From: Halichoerus grypus
Taxonomy: Eukaryota; Chordata; Mammalia; Carnivora; Phocidae
Assembly (NCBI RefSeq): GCF_964656455.1
Contig: NC_135718.1
Coordinates: forward strand, 55,767,008-55,831,007
Length of the DNA: 64,000 bases
Reading direction: 5' to 3'
The notes beneath the pieces are model-generated. The model was given only the letters and a program-made list of their open reading frames with translations. It was not told the DNA's origin and did no database searches. The translations under genes were made by a program, and so were the position numbers. Shown here piece by piece: positions 1 through 10,164 of this stretch. Each line of letters begins with the position of its first letter. The first letter of the stretch is position 1.

Positions 1-525
1 CTATAGGTCTATTCTTACGCCAGTACCATGCTGTCTTGATTACTGTAGCTTTATAAGTTGTAAAAACAGGAAATGCAAGTTCCTTGACTTTCTTCTTATT
101 ATTCAAGATGTTTTGGCTAATCTGAGTACCTTCCATCTCCACATGAATTTTAGAATTAACTTGTCCATTTCTGCCAAGAAGCCAGCTGGAATTTTGATAG
201 AGATTGTGTTGAATCTGTAGGTCAATTTGGGGAGTATTGCCATCTTAATATTAAGTTTTCCAATCCATGAACATGGAATGTCTTTCCATTTTTTTAGATC
301 TTCTTCAATTTCTTTCAACAATGTTTTATACTTTTCAGAGTATAAGGCTTGGACTTGGACTTCTTTTAAGTTTATTCCTAAGTGTTTTGTTCTTTCTGGT
401 GCTATTATAAATAAAACTGTTTTCTTAATTTCTTATTGGATTGTTCATTGCAAATGTATAGAAGTACAATTGATTTTCACATATCACTTTTGTATCCTGC
501 AACCTTGCTGAATGTGTTTATTCTA
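1..525 (-). mobile_element. Old L1 ORF2 fragment
   Basis: The minus-strand translation contains KEIEEDLKKWKDIPCSWIG and [20 protein letters not shown], the conserved C-terminal region of L1 ORF2. It is broken by stops and is therefore dead. It continues past the left edge of the window. Confidence 0.9.
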
Positions 526-543
526 ACAGTGTGTGGGCGTATG

Positions 544-567
544 TATGTGTGTGTGTGTGTGTGTGTA
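544..567. repeat. (TG)n microsatellite
   Basis: About 12 TG dinucleotides directly after the L1 fragment. Confidence 0.9.
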
Positions 568-609
568 TTTTAGGATTGTCTATGTAAAAGATCACATAGG
601 AATGAACTC

Positions 610-915
610 AGTACATGCAGCAATATGAAAATATTAAAGCCAGGTACAAAAGAGTACACATGTATGATTCCATTTACGTGAGGTTCAAGAACAGGAAAAC
701 TAACCTATGGTGATAGAAGTCAGAACAATGATACCCTCAGGACAGGGGATGGGGAAGTATTGACTGGATAGGGACATGAGATTTTGGGAGGTGATAGAAA
801 TATTCTATATCTTGAACGGGGTTCCATAGGTATAGACATGTGTTCAAATTTCTTGACCTGACACTTAGAATGTATGCGTTTGACAGCTAATAAATTATAC
901 TTCAATAAAAAAAGG
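610..915 (+). mobile_element. Old L1 3' end
   Basis: The segment runs from GATTCCATTTACGTGAGGTTC through CTATGGTGATAGAAGTCAGA to an A-rich end after TTATACTTCAATAAAA, the typical ending of old mammalian L1 3' UTRs. It lies in opposite orientation to the fragment at 1-525. Confidence 0.8.
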
Positions 916-1194
916 CATAAAAATGAGATAAACCAATTTTAAATGTGGTGGCCTAACAGTATCATTAGCTAATTATCTCAAGGCCCTCTGTAAACATAAG
1001 GATTAGCTTATCATTAGTGATGTACAGAATAAAGCCAGAATTCAAAGAGCCTTGTCTGTTTTTTTCTCTGACTACTTATTATATCTGATCAGATCTTTTA
1101 TTTCTTTTAACCCCAAGATGTGGCTAATGAGTAGCTGGTACCAGGGATAAGAAACAAGTCAGTTGCTCTTATTTTCTCATTGTTCATTAGGTTT

Positions 1195-1303
1195 TTTTAA
1201 GTTCATTTTTTTTAGTAATCTCTACACCCAACATAGGACTCAAACCCAAGACCCCGAGATCAAGAGTCACTCTCTCTTCCGACTCAACTGACCAGGTGCC
1301 CCA
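1195..1303 (-). mobile_element. Old-type SINEC, 5' part
   Basis: The minus strand begins GGGGCACCTGGTCAGTTGAG and continues through ACTCTTGATCTCGGGGTC to GTAGAGATTACT, an older carnivore SINE variant that ends just after the tRNA-like part. SINECs derive from tRNA-Lys. The GCCTGGGTGGCTCAG head carries the A box and the GATCGAGCCCC part carries the B box of the Pol III promoter. Confidence 0.85.
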
Positions 1304-1350
1304 TTATTCATTCGCTTTAATCCATAGTTTCTATGCAGAAATCTTTCTTT

Positions 1351-1550
1351 TTTATATTTTTTTTAAGATTTTATTTATTTATTTGACAGAGAGAGACACA
1401 GCCAGAGAGGGAACACAAGCAGGGAGAGTGGGAGAGGGAGAAGCAGGCTTCCTGCAGATCAGGGAGCCCGATGCGGGCTCGATCCCAGGACCCTGGGATC
1501 ATGACCTGAGCTGAAGGCAGACGCTTAACGACTGAGCCACCCAGGCACCC
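1351..1550 (-). mobile_element. SINEC, full length
   Basis: A complete SINE with its CT-rich body and tail, flanked by a 15-bp duplication (TGCAGAAATCTTTCT before, TGCAGACATCTTTCT after, one mismatch). Confidence 0.95.
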
Positions 1551-1559
1551 CTGCAGACA

Positions 1560-2084
1560 TCTTTCTAAGCCACTTGCTTATTTTGTGAGGGTCAGCCTAG
1601 TTAAAGCCAGATAATATGATGTATAAAACTACCTCAACCAGGCAGTCAGAAGACGGTAATGCCTCATAACATGCTAAAAATGGCCCTGGAAACGAAAGAA
1701 GGGACCACGATCTGTCCCTTCTTATTGAGAGAGACCCTGAGTACAAAATTATACAAGTAACCTTCTGGAAGGCTCACCAAGCAAGGCTACCAGTGCCAAT
1801 TAAGCTTTAAAAAATTGTTAGCAATGGAACTTGTAAAACTTTCTTCCCATTCCGAGGTGGATCATCTTGCACACATACCGCCTCTGGAGAGCTCTCTACA
1901 CTCATCCCCACTACCTCCTGGCTGATTCCCTGGAGGCTCAAGGCTCATGCTCCTTGTTGCTGTCAGACAGAACACAATTTAATCACATGACTCTTCGGCC
2001 TAAAGATCTTTTGGGCCCCCTCCATGGAGTTCCTTAACTGGACATCCAGGGCCAGCCCAATCCAACTTCATCAGCCTCCCTTCC
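1560..2084. other. No feature recognised
   Basis: Low-copy intergenic sequence. I see no exon, repeat or regulatory motif that I can support. Confidence 0.5.
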
Positions 2085-2345
2085 CGCCTTCCCCACCAGC
2101 ACCACACCAGACAGCCTCCCAGGCTCTTTCCACCCTTCACAGGCTCCATGTTTGCCCTAGCTGCTGGCTCTGCCTGGAATGTCCTTCCTGGCCTGCAGAT
2201 TCCTTCTTCTGCTTCAAGACCTTCTGCTAATCTCACGTCCACTGTCCAACCTTCCTTCTCTCCCCAAGACAGGGTGGATCCCTCCCTCGTCTGGCTCTTA
2301 AGGCACATGTCACCCTCTGTTGTAACTTTTTCCTTTTTTGCATGT
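2085..2345 (+). mobile_element. L2 relic
   Basis: TTTGCCCTAGCTGCTGGCTC then TGCCTGGAATGTCCTTCC match the 3' region of the ancient L2 LINE. A 162-codon minus-strand frame across it is antisense to the LINE and is not a gene. Confidence 0.75.
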
Positions 2346-3400
2346 TGAGTTTCACTTCTCAGCCATAAATCCTCAAATGCTGGAGTCTCTGATTCATTTT
2401 TGAAAGAACAAGAATATGGCTGTTCCATCAGTGGAATAAGCAGCAGGGCAGAGGTGGCTATGAATCTGGACCCAGCCTTGGACCTCACCTGGGACTAGAT
2501 AAGGGAGCCAGATATGGGAGAAATCACGAGTTGCTGTACTTTTCTCCCAGCAAGCTGGCCCTCCAAAGCCTCCACCTCACCACCTTCCCATGAAGCAATC
2601 CACCTCAGATTCACTCTACTGCAATTTGATAGGCACAGTAAAGTGCCCGCTTGGGGAATGAGAGGGAAGGTGAGGGGCCATCACAGGTAGCACAGAAAAT
2701 TCTCTGATTTGGAACCATATGGGATATGTCAATAGGAAAGATCTGAAACTTTTTTTGGCCCATGTTCCAGTGCAGAGGGGATGGGTACCAAGTTCCTGGC
2801 ATGCCGGATTCCGCACAGTGGAAAAGACAAGAGGGGAGAGACCCTTCCATTCCCTCTCCCAGAACCTCTCCCAGTCAGGAAGCCATACAGCTCCAAGGTA
2901 GGAAGGTCCTGTGTTTAGCTCGGACACTTAGCATTTTGCTCCCAAGAAAGGGCTAAGAGAGGAACCTAGTAACAAAGGCCCCCTCATAAAGCTCCTGCCC
3001 TGTGGGGTGGGCTGGGCCCAGGTAGGAACAGGTTAGAAGTAAATGTTCTTCCTCCCCTGGGAATCCACAGTAGGGCTGCATGGCTTACTGAAACCATGAT
3101 CAGAATTCCCAAAGGGAATTGCCACCCACTTTCACTCCTGTATAGAAAATGTTACAGAGGGATACGGAAAGAGCATTTAGGTTTCTTACCTTAGCTTCAG
3201 TAAGCGGGGGCTTGATGGGTTTTTCAGATGCTTCACTCTTAAAGAAAGACAGGACAAAATAAGGTGTGACAAAGGCATCTTAGCAACTGGTATTCACAAC
3301 ATATTGATGCTCATAACTAATCAATCATGTTCAGAAAGCAACCGTAACCCCGAATCGCTGACGACATACTGACTGGATGAAGTACAGCAGAGCTCAGAAA
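2346..3400. other. No feature recognised
   Basis: GC-moderate low-copy DNA. Overlapping short open frames at 2611-2956 on both strands have no recognisable product and no splice context. Confidence 0.5.
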
Positions 3401-3414
3401 CGTCCTGTTCGTGA

Positions 3415-3535
3415 ATGTATTCCCATCAACATTGATTAGGTGCTTCCAAACCTACAGGGCCTGTGCTGGGAAGCGGGGCTCAAAGAGGACAGACGACAGT
3501 GGCCCCCGCCTGCAGGGAGCCCGTCATCCACTAGA
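3415..3535 (+). mobile_element. L2/MIR-type relic
   Basis: TGATTAGGTGCTTCCAAACC, GGGCCTGTGCTGGGAAGCGG and GACAGTGGCCCCCGCCTGCA follow the consensus for the far 3' part of L2-type elements. The rest of the GC-rich block to about 3720 is unassigned. Confidence 0.55.
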
Positions 3536-3924
3536 GCAGACAGGTGTGCCGACCGGTAACGAGAGCATGGCGCTGGCTGAGCCGCTGGAGAGGCGTGCAG
3601 GGGGCTAGGGGAACACAGGGGTCTGTCCCTGCCGAGCCACTGGCCACAGTGTGTCCCCAAGATTGCAGGATGCAATACTGCCCAGAGGAACATGGACGGA
3701 ACACAGCCATCAAGCAGCAACCTGCTGGATGAGTTAGTATCCTTGACGAATTAGCATCCTGTCCTTCCGTAACCCTCTTAGGACTTGCCATGCCTCACAG
3801 ATTTTGGAAGATGCTGCCAGTCAAGAGAGGGGCCCATGGAGACCTCTCCATGATGGCAGCTGAAGGGATAAGGAGGATGTAGTACATTGTTTGCGGAAAG
3901 CAGCCATAATGGTTCTCCTCCTTG

Positions 3925-4140
3925 TACCCATACTCTCTGTTGTCTCCTCCCACAGTGACTCTGGGTTTGGCTGTGTGACTGGGCTTTAGCCAGTAGGACA
4001 ATAACACCTTCAAAAACTCCTGTGCTGGGGCCCGCCCTCTCTTGCTGCTATTGGGACTCTTGCAACCACCACTCTTGGCGGGTGAGGAGAGAGGAAGCCC
4101 GGAGTGAGAGAGCACCAGAAGCAATCCCACTTCCTAGAAG
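3925..4140 (+). mobile_element. MLT1-type (ERVL-MaLR) LTR fragment
   Basis: Sequence such as GTGACTCTGGGTTTGGCTGT and CCCTCTCTTGCTGCTATTGG follows the MLT1 LTR, an ancient mammalian retrotransposon. It has no coding content. Confidence 0.6.
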
Positions 4141-4193
4141 GGCTGCATAGCAGCCCACAGACATGTAGCCAGGCCATATAAGAATCAGGGGTA

Positions 4194-4405
4194 GGGGCGC
4201 CTGGGTGGCTCAGTCGTTAAGCGTCTGCCTTCGGCTCAGGTCATGATCCCAGGGTCCTGGGATCGAGCCCCGCATCGGGCTCCCTGCTCTGCGGGAAGCC
4301 TGCTTCTCCCTCTCCCACTCTCCCTGCTTGTGTTCCTTCTCTCACTGTTTCTCTCTCTGTTAAAAATAAAAATTAAAAAAAAAATCTTAAAAAAAAAAAA
4401 AAAAA
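4194..4405 (+). mobile_element. SINEC, full length
   Basis: Flanked by a perfect 14-bp duplication (AAGAATCAGGGGTA at 4180-4193 and 4406-4419). The A-rich tail is about 20 bp, so it is a fairly young copy. Confidence 0.97.
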
Positions 4406-4439
4406 AAGAATCAGGGGTAACCCATGCATCCTCCCCGAA

Positions 4440-4515
4440 GGGCAGAGACCATCTTTTCAGTCCTTCTTGCCCTGCCTCACATAGGGTAGGTGCTCAGTAA
4501 ATGTTTGTTGTTCGT
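4440..4515 (+). mobile_element. L2 3' end
   Basis: AGGGTAGGTGCTCAGTAAAT followed by GTTTGTTG is the familiar L2 terminus. Confidence 0.7.
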
Positions 4516-4994
4516 GAACAGAGAAACCACACCCTCTTCTGCATAGGCTGCTATTCAAAGAAGCTCTACAGAAAATCATGGTCCTACGGAAGCAAGAAAA
4601 GGCATTTTCCATAGACAACGCAAGTGACCAGGACCATCTCGGCAAGTTTTTCACGTGGCCAAAAACCAAACAGTCTAGACTTTACGCCGATACCCCATGA
4701 GAGCAAACTTACTACTGAAAGTCACTCTCATGAAGCCTTACAGATGCTTATCAGTCTTCAGGAGAATTAAGAGTAAGGAAACAATGAAAAATACTGTCTG
4801 GGGCTTGGAACTGCCAAGGAGCCGAGGAGAAAGAAATGGAACAGACCATATAATTTGGGGCCATTCCTTAGATTAACAGTGGGAATTCAATATCCAGAGC
4901 ACAACATTTCTAAGCTTGGAACAACTCAAAATATGAATGTCCCTAGGCAGTTACGGGTGGAGTCCCATGCCTCACCCCCAGCCCTGAGTTTGTC

Positions 4995-5225
4995 CTGGAG
5001 GTGGAAAGAGCACAAAGGCTCGGAGTCACAGGGACCTGAGTTTATGTCCTAGATTTGTCACTGATGAACTATGTAAAATTAGGCAAGTACCTTAACTTCC
5101 CTACGCCTCAGTTTTCCCATCTGTAAGATGAGAACGATACCTACGTTGTTGGGACTTTGTGAAAATGTGGGAGACCGTGTGAAGTGGCAGGCACAGAGTA
5201 GTTGCTGGTTGAACAACAGCAGATA
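4995..5225 (+). mobile_element. MIR
   Basis: The order GGAGTCACAGGGACCTGAGT, CCTCAGTTTTCCCATCTGTA and GCAGGCACAGAGTAGTTGCT follows the MIR consensus in sense. Confidence 0.85.
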
Positions 5226-6729
5226 CAGTAAAGATCATGGGCTCATGGAGACCCAGGGCAATAATCAGAACCCACCCGGGGCCCCGTGAGAGGACGAAAC
5301 TCATTTCCAACTCCTGGGTTTCCTGCTTGCGTCTGAGATCCCGGAGCCTGGCTTCCTGTCTCCGGAGCCCCCAGGACCACAGAGGACCAGCCCGAGATGC
5401 ACAGGCTGACGCTGAACTCCCAGTACCAGCGCCCGAGCCTGCTGATGGCCGCGTGGCGCCTGGGACACGGGCCGCTTTGTGTCACCTCTCCAAAGCTGAC
5501 CTGGCCCGCTGGAAGCTCTCAGTGGCATTCTGCCTGAGGCTTGCAAGACTGGGTAGGGGCACGGAAGGGTACGGTGGGGACCGTGAGAGGTGGCAAAGAC
5601 ATCCCAAACAGACCTCCTGGTTTGGAAGTGCTCCTCCTTTCCCAGAGCAGGCAAAACTTTTTTCACCCCGAGCGTGGCGTAAAGGAGAAGGAAGAGGCGT
5701 TGCGGGTCCCAAGGAGTTTGCAGGTTTATGTGTTCAGTAGCCTCCTGCTCACTGTAACCCAGACAGGTGCCTCAGGGTGCAGAGATGAGACTGAGACAGA
5801 GAGCCTGAGCCTCCACGTGGGTGTCAGAAGCAGGGTCGAATTCGGATCTCTCAAAGGACATATGTGGGCTGGACAATGCATCTCCTCAGAGATGATGAAG
5901 GGGGTATTTTCAAGCCAGGCCTGTAACAGGACTGGGGAAAGTTGCCCGCCCCCCTCACGTGGAGGCCAAAGCAGCTCCTGAAGCTTGCGTTCTCTCCTCC
6001 CCTCTCCCACATGCGATTGGGAACTATTTTTCACCCACAGATGACCAGGGAAGTCTTCACAAAGCGGGCAGGCTAGGCCACAGCAGGGACCGACAGGCTT
6101 GCTCCGAGAGAATCCTGTCCCCAGGGCACTACTGAAGTCCCAGCCCCGTGTGTGTCACTGGGCTGACACCCCCATGGTGCCTCCATTTCCCAAACTGTAA
6201 CAGGGGGCCTCCATAGTCCTTGCCCCAGGGGGACCATCTGCAGCATAGGCTACTCAGAAGAACATCATCTGCCCCATAAACACTTTCCCAGGGTTATATC
6301 CACATCCGGGGGAGAAGTAAAGCTCTCTGCAGGAGGCAAGAATGGGTTTCTGCTCTTACACGGCCATATACAATCTGGCCAAGGAAGGCTTCTCTGAGAA
6401 AAGGCCACACTCCTGTTTTCAATACCCATTCCTGACTTTGCAGTATAATGACCTAAGAAGTGATTAACCAAGGGGTGATGTGAATGACCCCCTGGGCACC
6501 CCCTGCTCAGGACCTATCTGACCCGGTAAAAATTAAACTGCACAGAGAGAGCTAGAGGCCGGGTGTGAAGGCCTCCTGCCTCACCCCGTAACACTTCTCC
6601 GCCGGGCTCCGGGTCTGGGTTTACCTCCTAGAAAATGGACTGCAAGTAACACCCCGTGGGAGAGTGCGCTGGGCAGGCAGTGGTGTATGTGACCCCATGA
6701 AGTTAGAGGAAAGCAAGGGGAGAACTCAC
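5226..6729. other. GC-rich low-copy region next to the HK1 alternative exon
   Basis: There is no interspersed repeat that I recognise over 1.5 kb, which is unusual in this part of the window. Several overlapping open frames on both strands (5237-5981) fit GC-rich noncoding DNA rather than genes. It would be intron just downstream of the HK1 alternative exon. Confidence 0.45.
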
Positions 6730-6756
6730 CCATCCTCGCTGGCAGGTCTGCCCCAT
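6730..6756 (-). CDS. HK1: Probable HK1 alternative (testis-type) first coding exon, coding part
   Basis: Reading the minus strand, CCACC precedes ATG. Nine codons, MGQTCQRGW, then run straight into a GTGAGT donor (intron starts at 6729). The human HK1 testis-type isoform begins MGQICQRES as I recall it, so 6 of the first 7 residues agree and the exon would end at the equivalent codon. The strand is the one predicted from HKDC1-HK1 synteny, and the position lies downstream of HKDC1 as expected. The match is short, so chance is possible. The perfect Kozak context, the consensus donor and the good acceptor upstream argue against that. The protein would be HK1 with an N-terminus lacking the mitochondrial porin-binding segment. 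Confidence 0.66.
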
Positions 6757-6844
6757 GGTGGGGAGGACACCTGCGGTGCCCGGCTTCTTTCTCCTCTTCT
6801 GGTTCTCTCTTCTCTTCTGCTCTCAGCAGTCGGGGCTGGGAGGC
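6757..6844 (-). other. HK1: Probable 5' untranslated part of the HK1 alternative exon
   Basis: An acceptor CTTTTCTCCAG ends at 6845 on the minus strand, preceded by a long pyrimidine-rich stretch (about 6845-6885). If used, it makes a 115-bp exon (6730-6844) with an 88-base purine-rich leader before the ATG. A second AG eight bases further in is an alternative acceptor. I could not recognise the further-upstream noncoding testis exons, which would lie between here and HKDC1. Confidence 0.5.
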
Positions 6845-7240
6845 CTGGAGAAAAGCAAAGCCCAAAGGAGGAAGAGTGAGGGGCTCATCAACCTCATTCC
6901 TCTCCTCACCAGCTGGGAAGCTAAACACCCCAATACTGAGGACCAGGGGCAGAGAACTGGCCCCTGTGTCCAAAAGGATCCGTAATCCCAAGTAAAATGT
7001 CATAAGGTTTCTAGCAGGATATTATTCTAGAAGAAATTCCCTGACAGCTGGTCCTCAAGTGGTGCCTCATCACCAACTACAGCCTCCTCTGCTTACAGAA
7101 AGGTCCAAAAAGAGGATCTTGCTTTAGGGAAGAAATCCAGTGGAAATTAGCCAAGGCGACTTCAAAAAGCCCCAATTTCAGCAGTGTGATCTTCACCACA
7201 CTGTCATTCTTTTCCCCTAATTTAAACAGGGCAGGGTGTA
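6845..7240. other. Low-copy sequence upstream of the HK1 alternative exon
   Basis: This segment contains the pyrimidine-rich acceptor tract (minus strand) up to about 6885. Nothing else is recognised. Confidence 0.5.
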
Positions 7241-7244
7241 ACTC

Positions 7245-7640
7245 GGGGTAAAAATCACTTCTCTAATCATAAAAGCAATGCACAATCATCACACACACAC
7301 AAAAAAGTCAGAACACACAGGCAAGTAGTTTAAAAATTAAAATCACCTTTACTCTTTATAGAAATAAGTTCTTTTAACATTTTGGTCTATATCCTCCCTC
7401 ATATTTTTCTCCAGATAACTACACACCAGTAACAACACAAAAATGGAACCATGCTCTTATACTCTTTTTAAATCTATTTTTTTCCATGGAATAATAAATT
7501 ATGAAAATCTTTTCATGTCAATTAATAAAGATCTCACCATTTTTTTATTGGTTACACTGGGTAGAGATCTTATAGTTCATATTCAGAAAGGCTTACTCAA
7601 GAATGACATAATAATAATTCAATAAGTGTCAGATATCCTA
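7245..7640. mobile_element. Old unclassified interspersed repeat
   Basis: AT-rich text (GGTCTATATCCTCCCTCATA, CCATGGAATAATAAATTATG) resembles a recurrent old repeat, also hinted at 57470-57740. Family not assigned. Confidence 0.35.
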
Positions 7641-8104
7641 AGTCAAAATTCATAGCAATTTTATTAAGTCTCTACCATATCCTGAGCAGCTTAGAAGTAT
7701 TATGTGATTTGCCTGCTAATTAGTGTGCTGCAGCAAATCCAAAAACTTCCTACTATTTAAGGCCTTTTCAGTTTGAAGAGAGTAAGCCAAGAGTCCAGGC
7801 TTCTAAATAGTGATGTAACACTGGGCCTCCGGCCATCGAACCCCAATGGCTCAGGGTTGGTGAATTCTGCCAGACCTGGTCTTGCTGGGATACCTGGTAC
7901 CCCTGACATCCCAAACCCTCCCTGGCCCAGCTCAGAGGCATGAACAAAATTTGTGGGGTTTCTTTGTTATTTATTTACATAAACACAATTTGGTTTAAAG
8001 CTCATACTTCATTCCTTCATCCTGAGCATTTCTGGGAGAGAAGACACACAGAACTTGGCTGTGGTATGTTCTTCAGAGAACTTGGAAATATCAGTACTTG
8101 TCTT

Positions 8105-8208
8105 ATATTTACTTGATATTTGCCCCCCTCTCCCATTAAAGGATAAACTCCCAGGGTGCAGGGATTTTGTGCGTCCCCCAGTGCTTGACACATAGTAAGT
8201 GTGGAACA
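8105..8208 (+). mobile_element. L2 3' fragment
   Basis: CAGTGCTTGACACATAGTAA is L2-terminus-like and is preceded by the matching CCAGGGTGCAGGGATTTTGT. Confidence 0.65.
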
Positions 8209-8214
8209 CAGTGT

Positions 8215-8445
8215 TGAGGTCAGGCTGCTTGGTTTGGAGCCCTACACAGCCATGTAATAGCTTTGACTCTGGAAAAGTTACTTAATCTACCTGAACCTCA
8301 GTTTGCTCAACTGTGAAATGGGGACATTAACAGTAGTAATAGAGCCACATGGGAACATGAGGTCTGTGTATGTAAATAGAGCACTTAGAATCGTGCTTTG
8401 CATCTAGCAAATACTCGATATATATCTATTAACTATTATTGTTGC
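8215..8445 (+). mobile_element. MIR
   Basis: GAACCTCAGTTTGCTCAACT, GTGAAATGGGGACATTAACA and GCATCTAGCAAATACTCGAT follow the MIR consensus closely. Confidence 0.88.
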
Positions 8446-8651
8446 TGAATGATTAACAATGTTACTGAAATTCACAACAGTTGTGAAAGCAAAAAGGGCC
8501 ATAAATGGCTTATAATTTAGACATAGACTATTCAGGGGGTTGGTTTAAAGCGGTGAGTTCATAGGGAGAGCAAAAGACAATTTGTTGGAGTGACAGAAGA
8601 TGATATCAGAACTTTTATTTATGACTTTTTAAATTTCACCCTGTAACTTTT

Positions 8652-8841
8652 CTTTTTTTTTTTTAATGTTTTATTTATTTATTCATGAGAGTCAGAGAGA
8701 GAGAGAGAGAGATGCAGAGGCAGAGGGAGAAGCGGGCTCCCCGCCTAGCAGGGAGCCCGACACGGGACTCGATCCCAGGACCCCGGGATCATGACCTGAG
8801 CCGAAGGCAGACGCCCAACCATCTGAGCCACCCAGGCGTCC
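8652..8841 (-). mobile_element. SINEC
   Basis: Flanked by a perfect 15-bp duplication CACCCTGTAACTTTT (8637-8651 and 8842-8856). It contains a GA-rich run of about 14 bases. Confidence 0.96.
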
Positions 8842-8890
8842 CACCCTGTAACTTTTTTAGGCTATTCTTTATAACATACACATTATTTTA

Positions 8891-9110
8891 TTTTATTTTA
8901 TTTTATTTATTTTATTTTTTTTAAAGATTTTATTTATTTATTTGAGAGAGAGAGAATGAGAGACAGAGAGCATGAGAGGGAGGAGGGTCAGAGGGAGAAG
9001 CAGACTCCCTGCCGAGCAGGGAGCCCGATGCGGGACTCGATCCTGGGACTCCAGGATCATGACCTGAGCCGAAGGCAGTCGCTTAACCAACTGAGCCACC
9101 CAGGCGCCCA
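8891..9110 (-). mobile_element. SINEC with extended TTTTA tail
   Basis: The 17-bp duplication ACATACACATTATTTTA (8874-8890) recurs as ACGTACACATTATTTTA (9111-9127). The tail has expanded into a (TTTTA)n microsatellite (about 8891-8920). Confidence 0.95.
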
Positions 9111-9139
9111 ACGTACACATTATTTTAGTACATTACTAA

Positions 9140-9465
9140 ATGTATACAATTTTTTAAAAATTGAGATATAATTCATATACCAAAATAGTCACCTTTTAGG
9201 ATATATATAGATGTGTATACACATCTATATATGTGTATATATATATACATATATATATATTTCAATGGTTTTTAGTATATTCATAAGGTTGTGCAATCAT
9301 CACCACTATCTAATTCCAGAATATTTCCATCACCCCAAAAAGAAACCCTGTCCCCATCAGCAGTCACTTCCCACTCTCTCCTCCCCCCAGGAACAGCTAA
9401 TCTACTTTCTTTCTCTATGGATTTGCCTATTCTGGACATTTCACTATGTAAGATCATAAATGTAT
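9140..9465. mobile_element. Old L1-like repeat with embedded TA/TG palindrome
   Basis: ATTGAGATATAATTCATATA, GGTTGTGCAATCATCACCAC and GATTTGCCTATTCTGGACAT are phrases of a common old repeat that I associate with L1 3' regions. It is interrupted by an AT-rich microsatellite at 9201-9262. Confidence 0.5.
9203..9232. repeat. Perfect 30-bp palindrome in (TA)n
   Basis: The tract reads the same on both strands over 30 bp, centred between 9217 and 9218, with core GATGTGTATACACATC. It is followed by about 30 bp of TA/TG repeat. Confidence 0.95.
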
Positions 9466-9809
9466 AAATCCAAAAAAAATTAAGATACATGTATTGGGGA
9501 ATGTGTCTGCAGAAATATTTTATTGATAGAGTACATGACCAAAAAGGTTTGGAGAGCCCTGGCTGAGAGTGTGGAACCTTCTGGGTTTTGTCCCCAGCTC
9601 TTCTGAGTTTCCCATACAGATAGTGACAGGAGGTCACAGGCTCCATTGATCTGTGCTAATTAAAACCCAGTAGCTAACACAGGCCAAAGCAGAATGTGAT
9701 CTAAAGATAATATGCATTTTGCTTTGCAATTTATGATTTAACTTTGTTTTTATAAAAAGATGTTCCCCTAATTGTGCTTATGATAGGCTAACAGTTAAAA
9801 CAGCAATGC

Positions 9810-10006
9810 AGGGCGCCTGGGTGGCTCAGTCGGTTAAGCATCTGCCTTCGACTCAGGTCATGATCCCAGGGTCCTAGGATTGAGCCCCGCGTCGGGCTCC
9901 TTGTTCAGTGGGGAGCCTGCTTCTCCTTCTCCCTCTGCCTCTCTCCCTGCTTGTGCTCTCTCTCTCTGACAAATAAATAAATAAAATCTTTAAAAATAAT
10001 AAAAAA
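9810..10006 (+). mobile_element. SINEC
   Basis: Flanked by TAAAACAGCAATGC (9796-9809) and TAAAACAGCAGTGG (10007-10020). Confidence 0.95.
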
Positions 10007-10019
10007 TAAAACAGCAGTG

Positions 10020-10125
10020 GAGCCTGGGACCAGGGTTCTAATCCTATTCTGCCACTTACTAAACTTCTCTGAGTCTAAGTTTCCTTGTTGCAAAACGAGG
10101 GAGGTAAGAGGTGAGAATTAATAAC
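10020..10125 (+). mobile_element. MIR fragment
   Basis: CAGGGTTCTAATCCTATTCT then GAGTCTAAGTTTCCTTGTTG fits the central MIR. Confidence 0.6.
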
Positions 10126-10164
10126 ATTTTCGCCTTTTGCATTAGAACTGGGCCTTAGGTTAAC

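Noticed and set aside
2000..2488. 162-codon minus-strand open frame
   Set aside because: Mostly antisense to an L2 relic, with no recognisable protein.
4194..4270. tRNA-Lys-like gene signal
   Set aside because: The A-box and B-box resemblance belongs to the SINEC head. There is no intact tRNA cloverleaf or terminator.
4243..4500. Recurring peptide with SAQVMIPGSWDRAP at many sites
   Set aside because: It is the translation of the SINEC body in one frame and appears wherever a plus-type SINE is read. Not a protein family.
5237..5740. 167-codon plus-strand open frame in GC-rich DNA
   Set aside because: Several other frames are open over the same bases on both strands, as expected in GC-rich sequence with few stops. 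No domain or splice context.
1..6700. Search for the next HK1 alternative exon and for HK1 exon 1 (somatic or erythroid)
   Set aside because: No matching stretch was found on the minus strand. They probably lie beyond the left edge.
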